Source of the DNA: Rhizobium rhizoryzae
Lineage (GTDB): Bacteria > Pseudomonadota > Alphaproteobacteria > Rhizobiales > Rhizobiaceae
DNA: 64,000 bases
NCBI RefSeq assembly: GCF_011046895.1
Contig: NZ_CP049250.1
Location: forward strand, 248,001-312,000
Direction of reading: 5' to 3'
Shown piece by piece: positions 1 to 9,422 of this stretch. How positions within the stretch are numbered: position 1 is the stretch's first letter; every line of letters begins with the position of its first letter. Position numbers and translations under genes: made by a program. The notes under the pieces are model-generated. The model saw only the letters and a list, made by a program, of their open reading frames with translations. It did no database searches and was not told the DNA's origin.

Positions 1-520
1 CATAGGTTGCCGAAGCTGGCAAACTAGAGTTGTGGCGACCAGCCGATGAAGAAAGTCACCGATCTGCGGAAATTATTTCCGAGACATCAGGGCAATACCT
101 TCCCAAAAGCGTCCCATCCAAAGAAGCTATTGGTGCAAAGTTCGTCGCCAGGAGCGTGTTGGGGATTAGCCTCGGTGGGAGAGACGCAGATGTCCGGCGG
201 TCTCCGGTTAACGCCTGACATGGGGCCGAGAGCGGACTGTCCGTTGTTGGAGTATTCCGCATATAAAGCTGACATTACCGGCAGAGGCACACAATAGGAT
301 CAGGCCCACTTACGCTATACCAAAAGCGGGAGGAGAAGTTTGCAGTTCCCACAGCGCAATAGTTGAGGGCAATTCTATCTTCGCCTTCTAAAAATGCACA
401 AGAGAGTATCTCCTGTTTGCTTGGGCACGCGATGTGTTGCAACAATCAACTACTCGCGTAATAGTAGCGTTCGCCAATTGAAGGTGGGCCGAGAAGCCCC
501 AATGGTGAGGAGGGGCGGGT
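1..520. other. Leader region without a recognisable gene
   Basis: No convincing gene is seen here. The short reading frames overlap one another and lack coding character. Positions 66-243 carry the two ends of the dispersed repeat described separately. The rest precedes the ATPase gene and presumably holds its promoter, but I cannot place -35 and -10 boxes with confidence. Confidence 0.5.
66..243 (+). repeat. Dispersed repeat, remnant copy A (ends only)
   Basis: The left end at 66-81 has the near-palindrome GCGGAAATTATTTCCG. The right end at about 222-243 matches the right end of the full copies (GGGGCCGAG followed by AGCGGACTGTCCG). The sequence between does not match the interior of the full copies. 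It may be an eroded or recombined copy. The orientation is given by the right end and equals that of all other copies. Confidence 0.5.
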
Positions 521-2773
521 TTGTTTCTAAAGAAGGTAACCGAGATAAAGAATGTCGGCCGCTTCAAATCGGCGCGCATCGGCGGAGGCAACTATGAGCC
601 GTTCACGCTGATTTATGGAGGTAATGGCCGCGGCAAAACAACGCTAGGCGCAATCCTTCGGTCCCTTCGGCTCAACGACCCGAAGCTCGTCACGCGCCGG
701 AAAACGTTCAATGCCACATCCGATCCTTCGATTGGCTTGCTGCTCGACACGGGTCCGGTACGGTTCTCGAACGGTGCCTGGAGCGGATCCAGCCCAGACA
801 TTCACATCTTCGACCAGCATTTTGTTAACGAAAACGTCCATGGCGGCGACCAGGTGGATGTCGAGCACCGCCGCAATTTTTATCGCATTGTCGTCGGTAC
901 TACCGGAGTAGCTCTTGCGGAGGAGGTTGACAAGTTAGATGCCGACGCAACCGCAAAGCAGGCCGAGATAACGACTGAGAAAAAGGTGCTTGAGCAGCAT
1001 GTGCCGAAGGGCTTTAAGCTCGAAGCGTTTCTCAAGCTCGCTGCTGATCCCACAGTAGACAAGAAGATCGAGGACGCTACGCTTAAACTGAAGGCCATTA
1101 ATGATTTAGACGCCATCAAATCCCGTAAGCTCTTGAGCGTGCCAGAGTTGCCAGCATTGCCGGAGGGTTTCGTCGCGCTTCTTGCCAAGGGTGTTGACGG
1201 GATCGCGGCCGATGCGGCCGAGCGCGTCAAACAACAGATCGCGGCTCACGACTTTCACGAGGGTGGTGAAACTTGGCTAGCCCAGGGGCTGAAACATGCC
1301 ACTGGTGAAAACTGCCCATTCTGCGCCAAAACGATGGCGGACAATGACCTGATCAATGCCTATCGCGGCTATTTCAGCGAGGCCTATGCGGATCACAAGG
1401 ATACAATTGCCGACATGAGTAAGGCGCTCAATGGAGCATTGTCGGCAGCGGCAGCGCTCAAGTGCGAGCAGGCCTTCAAGGACGCGGAGGCTGATGCGGC
1501 TTTCTGGGAAGACTACTGCGACCACCAATACCAGGGCCCGGAAGCGGCGACTCGGGTAGTTGCCGAGATTGACGCTCTCCTCCAGGCGGCGAAGGCCGTT
1601 TTACAACATAAGACAGAAGCTCCTCTGGAAGCTGTGCCAGAGTCTGCCGATTTCATCGAAGCAAATGCGAAATGGTCTTCAACCGTAAAGGAACTCAACG
1701 CCGCATCAGAAAAGGTCGCTGCAGCAAATCAGCTTATCCAGGCCGTAAAGGAGGGAAGCGCCGCGGCAAATAAAGCCGCGGTGGAGGAGAATCTCGCGGG
1801 GCTTGAAGCCGTCCGGAAGCGGCATGTCGAGCCGGTTCTCACGCTAGCAACCGGCTACCAGAAACTGCTGGATGAAAAGAAGGCTTTGGTCGATGACAAG
1901 GACACCAAGAAGAAGGCGTTGGATATCTATGACGAGGCAATTCTTGGAGCGTATGAGGTCGACATCAACAAGATCCTAGCCACATTCGGGGCCGGGTTCC
2001 GGCTGGCCAAATGCGGCAAAAATTATATCGGGAAGGTGCCGCAGTCGACCTACTGCTTGCGGTTCGACTCCAACGACGTCGACGTGACACGGAATGGCGA
2101 GAACGATCCGGGGTTCGACACGACGATGAGCACTGGCGACAAGAATACCTTCGCGCTGGCCTTCTTCCTCGCGCAGCTAAAGCGAGACGCGGATCTTTCC
2201 CGCAAGGTCGTAGTGTTCGACGATCCCTTCACGAGCCTCGACGATTTCCGACGCGCTATGACGGCGAAGGAGATCGTCAGGACAGGCGGCGAGGCAGCTC
2301 AGACGATAGTCCTGAGCCACGACAAGTTCTTCCTCGACGCTGTACGCGTCCTAATCCACGGCGTGGCCTGTACGACGATGCAAATTTCCGGGACCTCCAC
2401 CGGCTCGTCAATCGAGCCTTGGGAAATCGAGTGGGAAGTAAAGGAAGGCTATCTTCAAGAACATATGTTACTTCAGGAGTTCGCCGAGGGTCGCAACAAC
2501 AACGCGCGGGAAATGCGGACTGCGATGCGGCCGCTTTTGGAAAAATACATCCGCTACCGGTTTCCCAACCAAATCCTAGACGGAAAATGGCTGGGCGACA
2601 TGCTGGCGATTATTCGCGCGGACGCCAGCCATCCTCTAACGCCGCAGTATAACGACTTGGACGACATCAATCAGTTCACGGCGCCTTTCCACCACGATCC
2701 AAATGCGGCTTTTGTAGACGACGAAGTTCGGACATATGCACAGCGTACTATTGCGATCGTCGGCGGATGCTGA
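521..2773 (+). CDS. AAA_13-type ABC ATPase, RloC/PrrC-like, possible defence effector
   Basis: This 750-residue protein has a split ABC-type ATPase. Walker A (GGNGRGKTT) is at residues 33-41, the long middle is helical and probably coiled coil, and a CPFC motif at 265-268 resembles a zinc hook. An STGDKNT signature near 533 is followed by Walker B with D567-D568 (VVVFDDPFTSLDD) and an LSHDKFF H-loop near 597. The C-terminal part contains R670-x3-E674-x29-H704, similar in pattern to the R-x3-E...H triad of PrrC/RloC anticodon nucleases. The start is TTG at 521, chosen because GAGGAGGGG lies just upstream and no in-frame ATG is better placed. The gene stands alone between two repeat copies. AAA_13 membership is clear; tRNA cleavage is only inferred, since many AAA_13 proteins have similar tails. 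Confidence 0.85.
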   Translation: MFLKKVTEIKNVGRFKSARIGGGNYEPFTLIYGGNGRGKTTLGAILRSLRLNDPKLVTRRKTFNATSDPSIGLLLDTGPVRFSNGAWSGSSPDIHIFDQHFVNENVHGGDQVDVEHRRNFYRIVVGTTGVALAEEVDKLDADATAKQAEITTEKKVLEQHVPKGFKLEAFLKLAADPTVDKKIEDATLKLKAINDLDAIKSRKLLSVPELPALPEGFVALLAKGVDGIAADAAERVKQQIAAHDFHEGGETWLAQGLKHATGENCPFCAKTMADNDLINAYRGYFSEAYADHKDTIADMSKALNGALSAAAALKCEQAFKDAEADAAFWEDYCDHQYQGPEAATRVVAEIDALLQAAKAVLQHKTEAPLEAVPESADFIEANAKWSSTVKELNAASEKVAAANQLIQAVKEGSAAANKAAVEENLAGLEAVRKRHVEPVLTLATGYQKLLDEKKALVDDKDTKKKALDIYDEAILGAYEVDINKILATFGAGFRLAKCGKNYIGKVPQSTYCLRFDSNDVDVTRNGENDPGFDTTMSTGDKNTFALAFFLAQLKRDADLSRKVVVFDDPFTSLDDFRRAMTAKEIVRTGGEAAQTIVLSHDKFFLDAVRVLIHGVACTTMQISGTSTGSSIEPWEIEWEVKEGYLQEHMLLQEFAEGRNNNAREMRTAMRPLLEKYIRYRFPNQILDGKWLGDMLAIIRADASHPLTPQYNDLDDINQFTAPFHHDPNAAFVDDEVRTYAQRTIAIVGGC

Positions 2774-2902
2774 CGCTCCTTGCGGACTATGGCAGGCTGG
2801 TTGCGTGAGAATGTCCGGTTCCAAGTTATGCTATGACTTGCCAAATGACCGAGTGGGAGGCGCGAAGCGGCCATCCCGGGCACTGTAACCTTCTTCGTGA
2901 GA

Positions 2903-3285
2903 GCGGAAATTATTGCCCCTCGCCCGTCCTGTTGACTGATGCCCAAAGCCAGGGCACAAAGATGGCATCCACAGTCGCTCGCGGCAGGAAAATAGAGGGA
3001 ATTCAAAGGCGATTTCGATAAGTCATTGAAATAATGTGAGAATCCAGGTTTCCCAGGCAGGAGATTTTGCCACCAATTTCCTCCGTTATAAAGTTCCCAT
3101 TCCCCACCAGAAATCGTGGCGTCTTTTCAGCCACTTGGCTCGATTTTACGTCAATTGGAATGTGACGTTCCCCGGACCCCAAAGACGCTCCGCGCTCGCA
3201 AAGCGATGGCTGGGGACCCTGTTCTAGTGCTTCAAACAGTCTGCAACGAACGATGGATTTGGGGCTGACAGTGGACTGGCAGCTT
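2903..3285 (+). repeat. Dispersed repeat, copy B
   Basis: The copy starts with GCGGAAATTATTGCCC and contains the TTGACTGATGCCC box, the GGCACAAAGATGGCATCCA box and the ATGTGAGAATCCAGG box. It ends with GCTGGGGACC and a degenerate right end (GGGGCTGACAGTGGACTGG). The right half differs clearly from other copies. Weak similarity to copies C, F and G extends about 60 bp further left. No transposase or convincing ORF lies inside. The right end abuts the stop codon of the minus-strand ORF that follows. Confidence 0.85.
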
Positions 3286-4004
3286 CAAGGATGGTCAAAC
3301 AAAATAGCGGACTCGCGAGCGTCGGCAGCGCAATACGGCGAAATGCCTGAGAGACGTGGATCGCCGCCGTATGGCGGACGGCACAAATCGTCGCACGTTT
3401 CATAGCCATCTTCGATGCCAAGGGCCCACCACCAACGTCCAAGTTGCTTCAAGGTCAGTCCCGCATCCGACGTCGAGGCAGGGTCATAAGGCTGATAACG
3501 ACGTGGACCCCAAAAATTGATCCCACGATGGAGAGCCTTGTTTCTGATTCGTCCGTCTGAAAAACATAGGGGGCGTGGGTTTCCCCAGGCGTACGTGGGA
3601 CGACCCCGATGTGTGGTGCGCTCTAAATAGGCATGGCTGGAATTAACCCGACTGGTTATCCGCTGTACGAGGACATACTCATAACCAGCCTTCTGGGCAA
3701 TTCGCCGCCCCAGGCAATGATCGATTACCACGCTCCAAGGTGCGGTTGGAAAGATATCCAATGCCGCTGTCCGGTATCCCTCGAATTCTGGGTTTACATA
3801 AACCAGTCGCAGAGGGTCTTTGTCGACGACGAGAACGTCATTAATCGACCACTTCTTGTGCTGGTAGCAGTTGTCTCCAAAATGATCGGCAAGTGCTTTC
3901 CGCGAACGCGCTGCGATGGGAATATTCCAGGGCCCATGTCCCCGCATCCGGGTAGCGATGTACCGGAATTCTCCTGGCCGAAAGGTCTTTGCCAAATTGA
4001 TCAA
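3285..4004 (-). CDS. Hypothetical protein, possibly 5'-truncated
   Basis: I do not recognise this protein of about 239 residues. The composition looks protein-like, rich in W, Y, R and P. No signal peptide, membrane segment or known motif is visible. No ATG start fits: the frame is open only back to a TGA near 4050, and the single candidate before the internal methionine at residue 19 is TTG at 4004 without a clear ribosome-binding site. The in-frame codons upstream of that TTG also read like protein, so the gene may have lost its 5' end. It runs divergently from the PLD operon, and its stop meets the end of repeat copy B. Confidence 0.45.
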   Translation of the reverse strand: MINLAKTFRPGEFRYIATRMRGHGPWNIPIAARSRKALADHFGDNCYQHKKWSINDVLVVDKDPLRLVYVNPEFEGYRTAALDIFPTAPWSVVIDHCLGRRIAQKAGYEYVLVQRITSRVNSSHAYLERTTHRGRPTYAWGNPRPLCFSDGRIRNKALHRGINFWGPRRYQPYDPASTSDAGLTLKQLGRWWWALGIEDGYETCDDLCRPPYGGDPRLSGISPYCAADARESAILFDHP

Positions 4005-4252
4005 GGGTAGCCCTACGCTGCTTTTTGACGTCCACCACTGAAAAGCATCCGCGGGGACTCATCTGGTTCAGGCAGCCGATTTTTGCACTTGCAGGCCTCG
4101 CCTTAACCGTCTCTATTTGGCGCTAAAGAGATGTGCCACCATTGCACCACCTGAGCGTCACTCGATCGGCATCCCACCGATTGCAACTAATGCTAGCTCC
4201 TCAAAGAAGGATCTCCTATGCTTTGCTTAGATCGAGGCGCATTGAGATTCCA

Positions 4253-5911
4253 ATGAAAAGTTCAACTGATTCCCCAAAAAGTCCCGATCGTTTTTTTTGG
4301 GGAGCAGAGAATGACTATCCCTACGGCGTGGTCCGGCTAGCCACTTACTTTAATCGCGAAAAGACGGACGCAACCTTGATTTTTGCATCCGTCGAGCTGC
4401 TCCCCCAGCCATTTCCGGAACCTGACACTGGTCAACTCGAGCATGTAACAGCTCGAGGCGTAGCAGGGGGCACCCTCTTTTTCCGCCGTGTTGCAATGAC
4501 CGGCACTGAGGCGCTTCGCTGGTACGTTTCGGTCCTAGAAGGTGCGGCTACTACCCCTATCCCCCTTCTATCGACTGACCGCGTCAAAGCTGATGGTGGG
4601 CCGCTATCAGTGGGTCCGCTCACGGAAGACCCTCCTTGGCCTGAGCTTGGCCTCTTCTTAGGAACCGAGAGACCAGAGGACGGTATGCGATACGAGCTAC
4701 CATTCCTGAGTGACTGGCAAGACCAGCCTCGAATTCATCGTTCGCTGGCTGCGACGAATGTAGCCTTGGCGAACATCGTGAACGAGGCTAGAAATCGATC
4801 CTGGCTCGCCGCTCGCGTGCACCTAGATTTCGTTACGCATCCGGAATGGATCGGTAGCCTTGCTCTTATTGCTCCCAATCCTGTCTGGCGCCGCTTAGAG
4901 CGTCGGCGCATCCCTCCCAGCGACGGCCATGCTGAGCGCACGCTAGTTAACATTGTTCCACGACCGGGAGCTTCAACGGACGGGTTGGAGGTCGTATCAT
5001 TTCAAGAAAGTGCGGGCCTCGTCACGCGACTGCAACGACGGAGATTGCGCGGTGAAAGGGCATTTGAGGTTTTCTATCACGGGAATAGGCTTCGCGCTGA
5101 GGGCCTGATAATTTCCTGTGAGCAGCGTGGGCCCCTCTACTGGTCGAAGCCGGCTCCGTTCATAAGGTCGATCACCCTAAGGTCGTCTGTAATTCACGGG
5201 GGTCGCCGCTATACTGCCCCCGCGGGTCGGACTATCGGCGGTCCAACAGAAATATTCGGCGTGCCTGACATTGCCGACGAAACCATTACTGTCGGTGATC
5301 GTTCGGCCGCGAGAGACGAGTTCGCAGACAGCGCCTCCCGCAGGGCGCGCAAGCACGCTGGCGAGCGGCTAGGCCAGCGTTGGTTCGCGGGCGACCACGG
5401 TGTCGCGGCAGCGTTTCTGCGCTCCATCATCGGCGAGGCCCGCTCGACCCTAGGCATCTTCGATCCTTACGTTACAGGGTTGGAATTGTTTCGTTTCGCA
5501 CACGCCGTAACTCGTGCCGCTGTTTCCATTCGCATTCTGACTTCCGCCTTGCCATTTCATCAGACGGACCATGTTGTCGAGGCCCAACGCTTAGATGAGG
5601 TGGAGCAAGAGGTCACGCGGTTGCAGACGTCTCGAAACTCTCTGGCAGGAGCACAGGTGCGTGTATTGAGAGGCGATCCGCCCCGACTTCATGACCGGTT
5701 CCTCGTAATTGACGACGATGTCTGGTTTACAGGGAATTCCCTTGGGACAATCGGTGACCGCGCGGGCATGATTATCCGCCTACCCGACCCCGCGCCGGTG
5801 CTTGAGGAATTGGCTCAACTTTTCGATGGCGCCGAAGACATCGCAACTTTTGTCTCACGGCGCCGGGACGCCGTTGCAAGAGCTGCCGCGACCCTAGCCA
5901 AGGAGAATTAG
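4253..5911 (+). CDS. Phospholipase D-like protein, first gene of a putative defence operon
   Basis: This protein has 552 residues when started at the ATG at 4253; an upstream in-frame ATG at 4133 would add 40 unlikely residues. The N-terminal 350 or so residues form a beta-rich region that may match the VPA1262-type N-terminal family, though this is a recollection I cannot verify. The C-terminal third is PLD-like: IIGEARSTLGIFDPYV begins the fold, and LHDRFLVIDDDVWFTGNSLG carries an H480-x-R-x4-D motif. That is the HKD motif with Arg in place of Lys. It is followed after 2 bp by a second PLD-like gene, so cotranscription is very likely. The catalytic outcome (nuclease, lipase or inactive scaffold) cannot be read from the sequence. 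Confidence 0.65.
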   Translation: MKSSTDSPKSPDRFFWGAENDYPYGVVRLATYFNREKTDATLIFASVELLPQPFPEPDTGQLEHVTARGVAGGTLFFRRVAMTGTEALRWYVSVLEGAATTPIPLLSTDRVKADGGPLSVGPLTEDPPWPELGLFLGTERPEDGMRYELPFLSDWQDQPRIHRSLAATNVALANIVNEARNRSWLAARVHLDFVTHPEWIGSLALIAPNPVWRRLERRRIPPSDGHAERTLVNIVPRPGASTDGLEVVSFQESAGLVTRLQRRRLRGERAFEVFYHGNRLRAEGLIISCEQRGPLYWSKPAPFIRSITLRSSVIHGGRRYTAPAGRTIGGPTEIFGVPDIADETITVGDRSAARDEFADSASRRARKHAGERLGQRWFAGDHGVAAAFLRSIIGEARSTLGIFDPYVTGLELFRFAHAVTRAAVSIRILTSALPFHQTDHVVEAQRLDEVEQEVTRLQTSRNSLAGAQVRVLRGDPPRLHDRFLVIDDDVWFTGNSLGTIGDRAGMIIRLPDPAPVLEELAQLFDGAEDIATFVSRRRDAVARAAATLAKEN

Positions 5912-5913
5912 CC

Positions 5914-6633
5914 ATGACCGGTATCGTCCTTGCAGGGCCATCGATTGAGCCTACTGCTACACCTGTTCCAAATCTACCAGGGCCTTCTGAACTGCTCTGG
6001 CCATCGGTTAGGTTCGTTCCACTGCGCTCGATGTGGGCGCGATACGATGAGCGGGGCTTCCCCGATCGCACGTCGATCGATACGCGTCGGCGCGAGATCA
6101 AGTCGACCGACCGTGAGGCCAGCGATGCGCTGGCCTTGGACGCTTTCCTTGAAGCGATGGCTTTTGCACAGGTCCGAATTTGGATCTTGGATCCGAAGTT
6201 CGACATGTCCCAAGCGATAATCCTAGAGGCTGTGGTCAACGCCACCGACGCTTCGGACATCCGTTTGCTATCCGAACACCAAGGTGCGGTGCAGTCCCAG
6301 CAGATTGTGGACTTTGTCGCTGACCTTAGCAGACTTGCAAACGATCGCTCGCCGAGACCCGTCCGGGAAATAGGGATCGCATGGCGGCCCGTACTGAACA
6401 AAGATCACTATCCCTACCTGCATGACCGCTTTGCCATCGTCGACGAAGAGCTGTGGCATTTCGGAGCCACCGTTGGAGGTGGGCATCATGGGTTGAACGC
6501 GGCAAGCCGTGGCTGGAACGCAAGTGAGACACAGGCAATAAGGTTTTTTGAACATCTCTGGGAGGAGGGGGGCACCGAGCGACCTCGACATGCTCGTACG
6601 CCCTTGGCCCCTACGCAAAGAGGCCGCAGATGA
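5914..6633 (+). CDS. Second PLD-like protein of the operon
   Basis: This 239-residue protein starts with ATG 2 bp after the preceding stop. It has a short PLD-type fold: AQVRIWILDPKFDM around residues 88-101, then LHDRFAIVDEELWHFGATVG with H170-x-R-x4-D, again with Arg for the usual Lys, followed by a Gly-rich loop. One motif per chain suggests an active site made by a dimer or together with the preceding PLD-like protein. The last codons overlap the next start (ATGA, 4 nt). The family resemblance is clear from the motif; the substrate is unknown. Confidence 0.65.
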   Translation: MTGIVLAGPSIEPTATPVPNLPGPSELLWPSVRFVPLRSMWARYDERGFPDRTSIDTRRREIKSTDREASDALALDAFLEAMAFAQVRIWILDPKFDMSQAIILEAVVNATDASDIRLLSEHQGAVQSQQIVDFVADLSRLANDRSPRPVREIGIAWRPVLNKDHYPYLHDRFAIVDEELWHFGATVGGGHHGLNAASRGWNASETQAIRFFEHLWEEGGTERPRHARTPLAPTQRGRR

Positions 6634-8606
6634 GAGGATGGCGCATTCCCGAGAGCTTGGCCTTGGTACGCTACCAGAAACGTCAACGCCGCGAGGCAGA
6701 GCAATTCTGGGTGAGGCACCCGGAGACGGACCACACCCGAGCTGCGCTGGCGTCTTGGCTGAAGGAGGAGGCAGCGCGCGGCGGGTCGAACGATGAAGTA
6801 CATAGCGGCGGGAAGCGCCTCGGTTCCCGCCTTGAGCGCTTCCTACTGCTCGCAGGCCTCGACGATGCAGCAGGCCGGTTTGCGACGCTCAGCCGTAGTG
6901 CGGATGATGACCCGGCCGCTCTCTGGATGCTTGGCCTTGCGGCCGCAGATGCGGTTTCCCAGCGCCCGGATGAAACTACGTGGCAGGTTGCCCGAAATAT
7001 TCTGACGTCTCTTGCTTGGGATGCGTTTGAGTCGGACCTTGTCGATCGTCTGAAGAAAAACTCGGCACTAGCTGGGCGTTTCCTGACTTTAGCGAGGGCA
7101 ATCGTTGATGCAGAGAACAGTGATCCTGCTGGAGGTGTGCTGAGCAGCGAGCGCGATAGCTTCGCGGCCGCCGTCGCGGATTGGAGAGAAACCAGAAGTT
7201 TGAAGTCCCTGCACCAAACATTGCCTGGCAGCGAGTTTTATTGGGGTCAAAGCAGCGAAATCTTGCTCGTAGTCCATCAGTATAGCCGCGAAGAGTTCGT
7301 CACTCTTCTTTCCCGCTTCGACTTGCCCCATCCGGTGCAGGTAGCGCTCTCCTCCAGGAGGGTCCTCAACGACTTGGAAGAGATCTCACAGCTTCTACAG
7401 CTAGCGCCTCCGGCGTTCGATGCACAGAGCGCGTGGAACGGCTCCCCGGTCGCGCCGCTTCTGCTCGAGGCCGGCCTAGAGCATCTGCGGAGCAGACTTC
7501 AGTGGCCTGACGATGAGTCTGGCCACTCCAACGAGGAGGTAGCCGCCGATCTTGCCTGGGCCGCTTCAGAGCTGACATCGTCCGCGAACTTGCGGCGTGA
7601 CGGTCGCTCGTTAACCTTCAATCAATCTAGTCGCTTGGTACGGGATCTCGCTTGGCGCTTTTCGCAAAACGGCCGGAACCCGCCCCCGCAGGCTTCAGAT
7701 GTGGGAACCGCCCCGGCGTGGTTCTTATTAGATTCGCTCGTAAAGCATCCGGCAGCTCGTTCCTGGGCAGGATGGCGACCGCCTGATATGATGGCCGAGG
7801 ACGCCTATTTCGGGGCCGTTGCTGCGATGCTGCCCGCCATAGCCGCCAATGATCAAAGCAGCAGCTCCAACGAAGATCTGCCGATACCTTCCACACCTGA
7901 AGACGTGGTGGGGATTGGATCTGTTCACACCGCGCTTACCCTTGCCTCAAGACCTTCGGATTGGGTCCATCAGATGCTAGGCTGGGGCCTCGCAGGCTTG
8001 CCGGATCCGGCTGGAACCTGGTACCAGCGATGGCGCGCGATACTGTACTTCCGTGATCGGGATTTGCATCGTGTGAGATCTGGAGATGACGGGGGAGCCC
8101 ACGCAGTTCCGAAGGCACTCTGGGCCATCGGCATGGGAGCGGTGGATTGGCTTGAGTCGCGCGACTCTAATGAGGGATCGTCGGGCATAGCTCTATGCGC
8201 TCGTCTATACGACGCTGCACTTGAGCGCTGGCTCACTTCGCCGTTCATTGATGAATTCTGGTCCAGCGCCGTCATTCATGTTGTCGTGAGGTGGGTGAAG
8301 CTTGTGACAAACGATCACGCTCCATCCCCTGACGCGGCGCATGCGACTTTGGTTCTTGCGAAAATTATAGGCCCATTTATTGCGCCGGACGAACACTTCC
8401 TGCGGTTGCTGCGCTCGCTGCAACTAAATGGCACGTCAACCCAGGCCATCAAGGAGGCTCTGGAGTCGAACGGGTCGAACCTAGATCATATCGCGGAAGT
8501 CATTCGTGCCCTCGCTGATATCGATGCGCGCTTCGCAGCTTCGGCGTTGCGCCTTCTCGCCGATATGCAAGCTAATCCGAGGGCCGAAGTAGGCAAGCTG
8601 GAGTGA
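6630..8606 (+). CDS. Large helical hypothetical protein of the PLD operon
   Basis: I do not recognise this 658-residue protein. It appears almost wholly alpha-helical, rich in Leu, Ala, Trp, Arg and acidic residues. There is no Walker motif, signal peptide or membrane segment. It starts with an ATGA overlap with the second PLD-like gene, so it is translationally coupled. Its size and helical composition would fit a scaffold or sensor paired with the PLD effectors, but that is inference from context. Codon use resembles its neighbours. Confidence 0.6.
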   Translation: MRGWRIPESLALVRYQKRQRREAEQFWVRHPETDHTRAALASWLKEEAARGGSNDEVHSGGKRLGSRLERFLLLAGLDDAAGRFATLSRSADDDPAALWMLGLAAADAVSQRPDETTWQVARNILTSLAWDAFESDLVDRLKKNSALAGRFLTLARAIVDAENSDPAGGVLSSERDSFAAAVADWRETRSLKSLHQTLPGSEFYWGQSSEILLVVHQYSREEFVTLLSRFDLPHPVQVALSSRRVLNDLEEISQLLQLAPPAFDAQSAWNGSPVAPLLLEAGLEHLRSRLQWPDDESGHSNEEVAADLAWAASELTSSANLRRDGRSLTFNQSSRLVRDLAWRFSQNGRNPPPQASDVGTAPAWFLLDSLVKHPAARSWAGWRPPDMMAEDAYFGAVAAMLPAIAANDQSSSSNEDLPIPSTPEDVVGIGSVHTALTLASRPSDWVHQMLGWGLAGLPDPAGTWYQRWRAILYFRDRDLHRVRSGDDGGAHAVPKALWAIGMGAVDWLESRDSNEGSSGIALCARLYDAALERWLTSPFIDEFWSSAVIHVVVRWVKLVTNDHAPSPDAAHATLVLAKIIGPFIAPDEHFLRLLRSLQLNGTSTQAIKEALESNGSNLDHIAEVIRALADIDARFAASALRLLADMQANPRAEVGKLE

Positions 8607-8842
8607 GTGCTCAAGGGCTGCTACCGATAACGCCGAGGCCGACGAATCAATTGCAAAGAAAGCGATCCGACGAGATAATTAGCCCTCAGAGCCGAGAGGA
8701 AGCAAAGTTCGGAATAATGCAGTTCAGCCCGTTACGCCATGAGTTGGACGAGGTGGGGCACTGCGACTACCTCGCGCAGCTTGCAAACTATCTGGACGCA
8801 AAGCGAACCTGCTCAGGTTCCAATCTAGCCGGCGAACGATAG
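8603..8842 (+). CDS. Small ORF at the end of the PLD operon
   Basis: This 79-residue frame starts with GTG overlapping the stop of the preceding gene (GTGA). It is hydrophilic and rich in Arg, Glu and Gln, with no recognised motif. The overlap arrangement favours translation, but the composition is weakly protein-like and it could be a chance frame. Confidence 0.3.
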   Translation: MSAQGLLPITPRPTNQLQRKRSDEIISPQSREEAKFGIMQFSPLRHELDEVGHCDYLAQLANYLDAKRTCSGSNLAGER

Positions 8843-8991
8843 GCCTCAGGAGCGTCCTGCCAACAACGCAATCGATTCGAAGCCGGCGAGCGGTCCGCTT
8901 TCGGTTAAAGCGTCCAAGTCCAAATAACCAAGATAAGGCGCAAGGCGGACAAACGCGCGGTGATCGCTAGAGGGAAGTTGGGACCTCATTA

Positions 8992-9340
8992 GCGGAAATA
9001 ATTGCCGCTCGCCCGCCCTGTTGACTGATGCCCAAAGCCAGGGCACAAAGGTGGCATCCACGGTCGCTCGCGGCAGGAAAACAGAGGGAATTTCAAGACT
9101 TTTACTTAAGTCATTGAAATCATGTGAGAATCCAGGCTCCCCAGGCAAGTCGTCTTTGAGCGATTCTTCGATCCAAATTGGCGATTATCGCCTGCACGGA
9201 AAAGTGGCGTCTTCTCAATAACTTGAACAACACTGGACCGCGCTTTCAAGCCTAAACGTGGTGCTTCGAGCGGGTCTCGCAAAATTGGCTGGGGACCCGC
9301 GATCAATGACCGCAACGGGGCCGGTGGCGGTCTGTCCGCT
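8992..9340 (+). repeat. Dispersed repeat, copy C
   Basis: A near-complete copy. The left end is GCGGAAATAATTGCCGCT, followed by all central boxes (TTGACTGATGCCC, GGCACAAAGGTGGCATCCA, ATGTGAGAATCCAGG, AAGTGGCGTCTTCTCAA). The right end is AAATTGGCTGGGGACCCGC and then the degenerate palindrome before TCTGTCCGCT. Similarity to copies F and G starts about 70 bp earlier, near 8920. It separates the PLD operon from the oxidoreductase cluster. Confidence 0.9.
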
Positions 9341-9422
9341 CTTGGTTACCGCTTCTCGAAAGTAGTCATCAGCGTGAGGTGCGTCGACGGCTCATTTGTG
9401 GCGGCAAGCTGTGACCAAATAG

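Noticed and set aside
2011..2652. 213-codon plus-strand frame inside the ATPase gene
   Set aside because: It lies in another frame of a strongly supported gene and has an Arg-rich shadow composition.
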